Source: Flaviflexus ciconiae
GTDB taxonomy: Bacteria; Actinomycetota; Actinomycetes; Actinomycetales; Actinomycetaceae
Assembly: GCF_003971195.1 (NCBI RefSeq)
Contig: NZ_CP034593.1
Location: 2,046,001 to 2,110,000 of the forward strand
DNA: 64,000 nt
Direction of reading: 5' to 3'
Under the pieces are notes generated by a model. The model had not been told where the DNA came from, did no database searches, and worked only from the letters and a program-made list of their open reading frames with translations. The stretch's first letter is position 1, and each line of letters starts with the position of its first letter. Below, one piece after another: positions 62,895 through 64,000 of this stretch. Both the position numbers and the translations under genes were made by a program.

Positions 62895-63905
62895 TTAGCG
62901 GGCGAGCCTGACGAGGATGCCGCGATGGTCGGAGTCGCCCACGTCAACGATTGCGGTGGCCGTGGGGTCAAGATCCGTGAAGACGTTGTCGATCGGGGAT
63001 CCCAGGAGCCCCGTGAACGAGGTCGGCCAGGTGCCATATCCGCCGATAGTGCCGTCGAGAGCCGAGGTGCAGCTTGCTCCCGTGCCATGCATGTGGTCAA
63101 CGGTCGAGTTGAAATCCCCCGCCATGATCGCATCATCCATGGACGAACACATGCCGTAGACCTCGGTGATCTCCTCGCGCCACGCATCTTGAAGATCCTG
63201 CACTGGAGCAACCGGGTGTACGGCAATAATGTCGGGACCATCCCCGAGTGCTCTGAGGCTCACCGAACCCCACGTGAGGTCAAGGGAGGGACCCTGACGG
63301 TATTCGCCCAGCGAGGACGCGACAAGAACGGAGGTTGATTCAATCTCCGGGTTATAGGGATCAGCCCCCGACGAGTAGACGGCGAAGGACAGGCCGCGGC
63401 CGCTGAGGGACTCGGCAAGTTGCTGAGCGCTCTCTTCCGAGGTTTCTGAGAGAACAACAATATCAACGCCGTTGTCGACGACGAGTGGTTCGAGGTCCGA
63501 CATGCTCGTTTCGCTACCGAGCGTGTTGTAGGAGAGGACTGTGACATCCCCGTTGCCCTGGGAAACGTGGGTAACCCCGTAGTCGGGAGGAAGGGCCGAC
63601 GGGGTGTCCAGCCCCCGGTCGTTAAGGATGAGATAGTGCCCGCCAGCAACCGCAATGAGACCAACTCCGAGGATCGCAAGGAACAGGCCCCTGCGAAGCA
63701 TCACGAAGCGAATAACTGCGATGATGAGTATGACGATGGCGAGGACACCGAGAACCAGTGCCACCACCCCTCGCATGGCGATCATCTGACTAACCGGGTA
63801 GGTTAGCGCAAGGCTGTGATCGCCCGCCGAGATCAGGCTGGGACCAAGAGTAGCCACCGCTAATGCGAGGATGAGGACAACCAGTATTGAATATACGTAT
63901 TTCAT
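62895..63905 (-). CDS. Membrane-anchored endonuclease/exonuclease/phosphatase family protein
   Basis: A 336-aa protein with three N-terminal helices (ILVVLILALAVATLGPSLIS, VALVLGVLAIVILIIAVIRF, LFLAILGVGLIAVAGGHYLI) and an extracytoplasmic EEP domain. The catalytic marks are present: VLSYNTLG, VVLSETSEE, IIAVHPVAP, MAGDFNSTVDH and DSDHRGILVRL. Such secreted EEP proteins can act as phosphodiesterases or nucleases; the substrate is unknown. A cysteine pair (MCSSMDD, GASCTSA) could form a disulfide. Divergent from the gene at 63946. Confidence 0.85.
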   Translation of the reverse strand: MKYVYSILVVLILALAVATLGPSLISAGDHSLALTYPVSQMIAMRGVVALVLGVLAIVILIIAVIRFVMLRRGLFLAILGVGLIAVAGGHYLILNDRGLDTPSALPPDYGVTHVSQGNGDVTVLSYNTLGSETSMSDLEPLVVDNGVDIVVLSETSEESAQQLAESLSGRGLSFAVYSSGADPYNPEIESTSVLVASSLGEYRQGPSLDLTWGSVSLRALGDGPDIIAVHPVAPVQDLQDAWREEITEVYGMCSSMDDAIMAGDFNSTVDHMHGTGASCTSALDGTIGGYGTWPTSFTGLLGSPIDNVFTDLDPTATAIVDVGDSDHRGILVRLAR

Positions 63906-63945
63906 CCATTCTCCTTCAGAGCCGATAATAGGTGACGATGCTGAT

Positions 63946-64000
63946 ATGAGTACCCCTGAATTACGGCGCGCCGCCGTTCCCCCGATTACGTATCCCGACC
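63946..64000 (+). CDS. Start of a gene, probably ATP-dependent helicase HrpA (cut by window end)
   Basis: Only 18 codons are visible, from ATG 63946: MSTPELRRAAVPPITYPD. The ITYPD segment close to the start matches the opening of actinobacterial HrpA-type DEAH helicases. No catalytic motif can be seen in the window. Confidence 0.4.
   Translation, partial: MSTPELRRAAVPPITYPD

Overview
The window is high-GC, densely coded DNA (about 60 % G+C by eye) with many GTG starts, ATGA/TGATG gene overlaps and Actinomycetota-type gene families: fused MrpA-MrpB, CopD-CtaG fusion, DUF4921, DUF4235, a DUF4287/SRPBCC-like protein and an IMP-specific-type purB. I infer a chromosomal segment of an actinobacterium, probably of the order Actinomycetales (Actinomycetaceae-like). 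A full Mrp Na+/H+ antiporter, a very acidic lipoprotein linker and acidic protein tails would suit a salt-exposed or halotolerant life, but that is inference. I see no prophage, insertion sequence, CRISPR array or rRNA operon.

Layout. 1-5.4 kb: PLP-dependent amino-acid deaminase/aldolase plus aldonolactone oxidase (translationally coupled), YflT-like membrane protein, DUF4921 GalT/HIT-like protein, and a two-gene SMR exporter of the SugE/Gdx type. 5.4-6.9 kb: two paralogous membrane-anchored proteins of unknown function on the minus strand. 7-11.4 kb: glycerophosphodiesterase, then a thiamine ABC importer (thiBPQ, minus strand) under a TPP riboswitch. 11.5-18.3 kb: DUF4235 protein and the mrpA(B)CDEFG operon, whose genes overlap by 4-8 bases. 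18.4-20.7 kb: membrane Fe-S oxidoreductase of the HdrD/GlpC type.

20.9-26.5 kb: a frameshifted Gln/Gly/Tyr-rich membrane protein with a duplicated Cys motif, then a sugar ABC importer (lipoprotein and two permeases, no ATPase) ending in a strong terminator; the first permease carries an unusual inserted extracytoplasmic domain. 26.7-32.8 kb: dcd, tRNA-Gly(CCC), an aldo/keto reductase, an S66 peptidase gene broken by one amber codon, small membrane proteins, a Nudix hydrolase, a siderophore-binding-protein remnant and a TetR regulator. 32.8-37.9 kb: a MoxR-DUF58-VWA-VWA-TPR operon. 38-48.4 kb: CopD-CtaG fusion, YwiC, HisC, fructosamine-kinase-like protein, acyl-CoA ligase, purB and DedA. 48.7-55.4 kb: Ppx/GppA phosphatase and a cluster of an unknown protein pair, a large flippase-like protein with a degenerate kinase-like segment, and a DUF2079 protein. 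55.5-64 kb: pgm (C-terminal frameshift), CPBP protease, App1-like phosphatase, ADP-ribosylglycohydrolase, ferritin-like VIT1 transporter, SRPBCC-like protein, a membrane EEP-family protein and the start of a probable hrpA.

Points most worth a second look: two independent frameshifts that each look like one missing C in a CCCCGAG context (21571-21574 and 56930-56933), which suggests systematic base-calling error or C-tract slippage; the in-frame amber in the S66 gene; the inserted domain in the sugar permease; and the unexplained 49.6-55.4 kb envelope cluster. I found no clearly new biological system; that cluster and the paralogous anchored pair at 5.4-6.9 kb are the best candidates for undescribed function.
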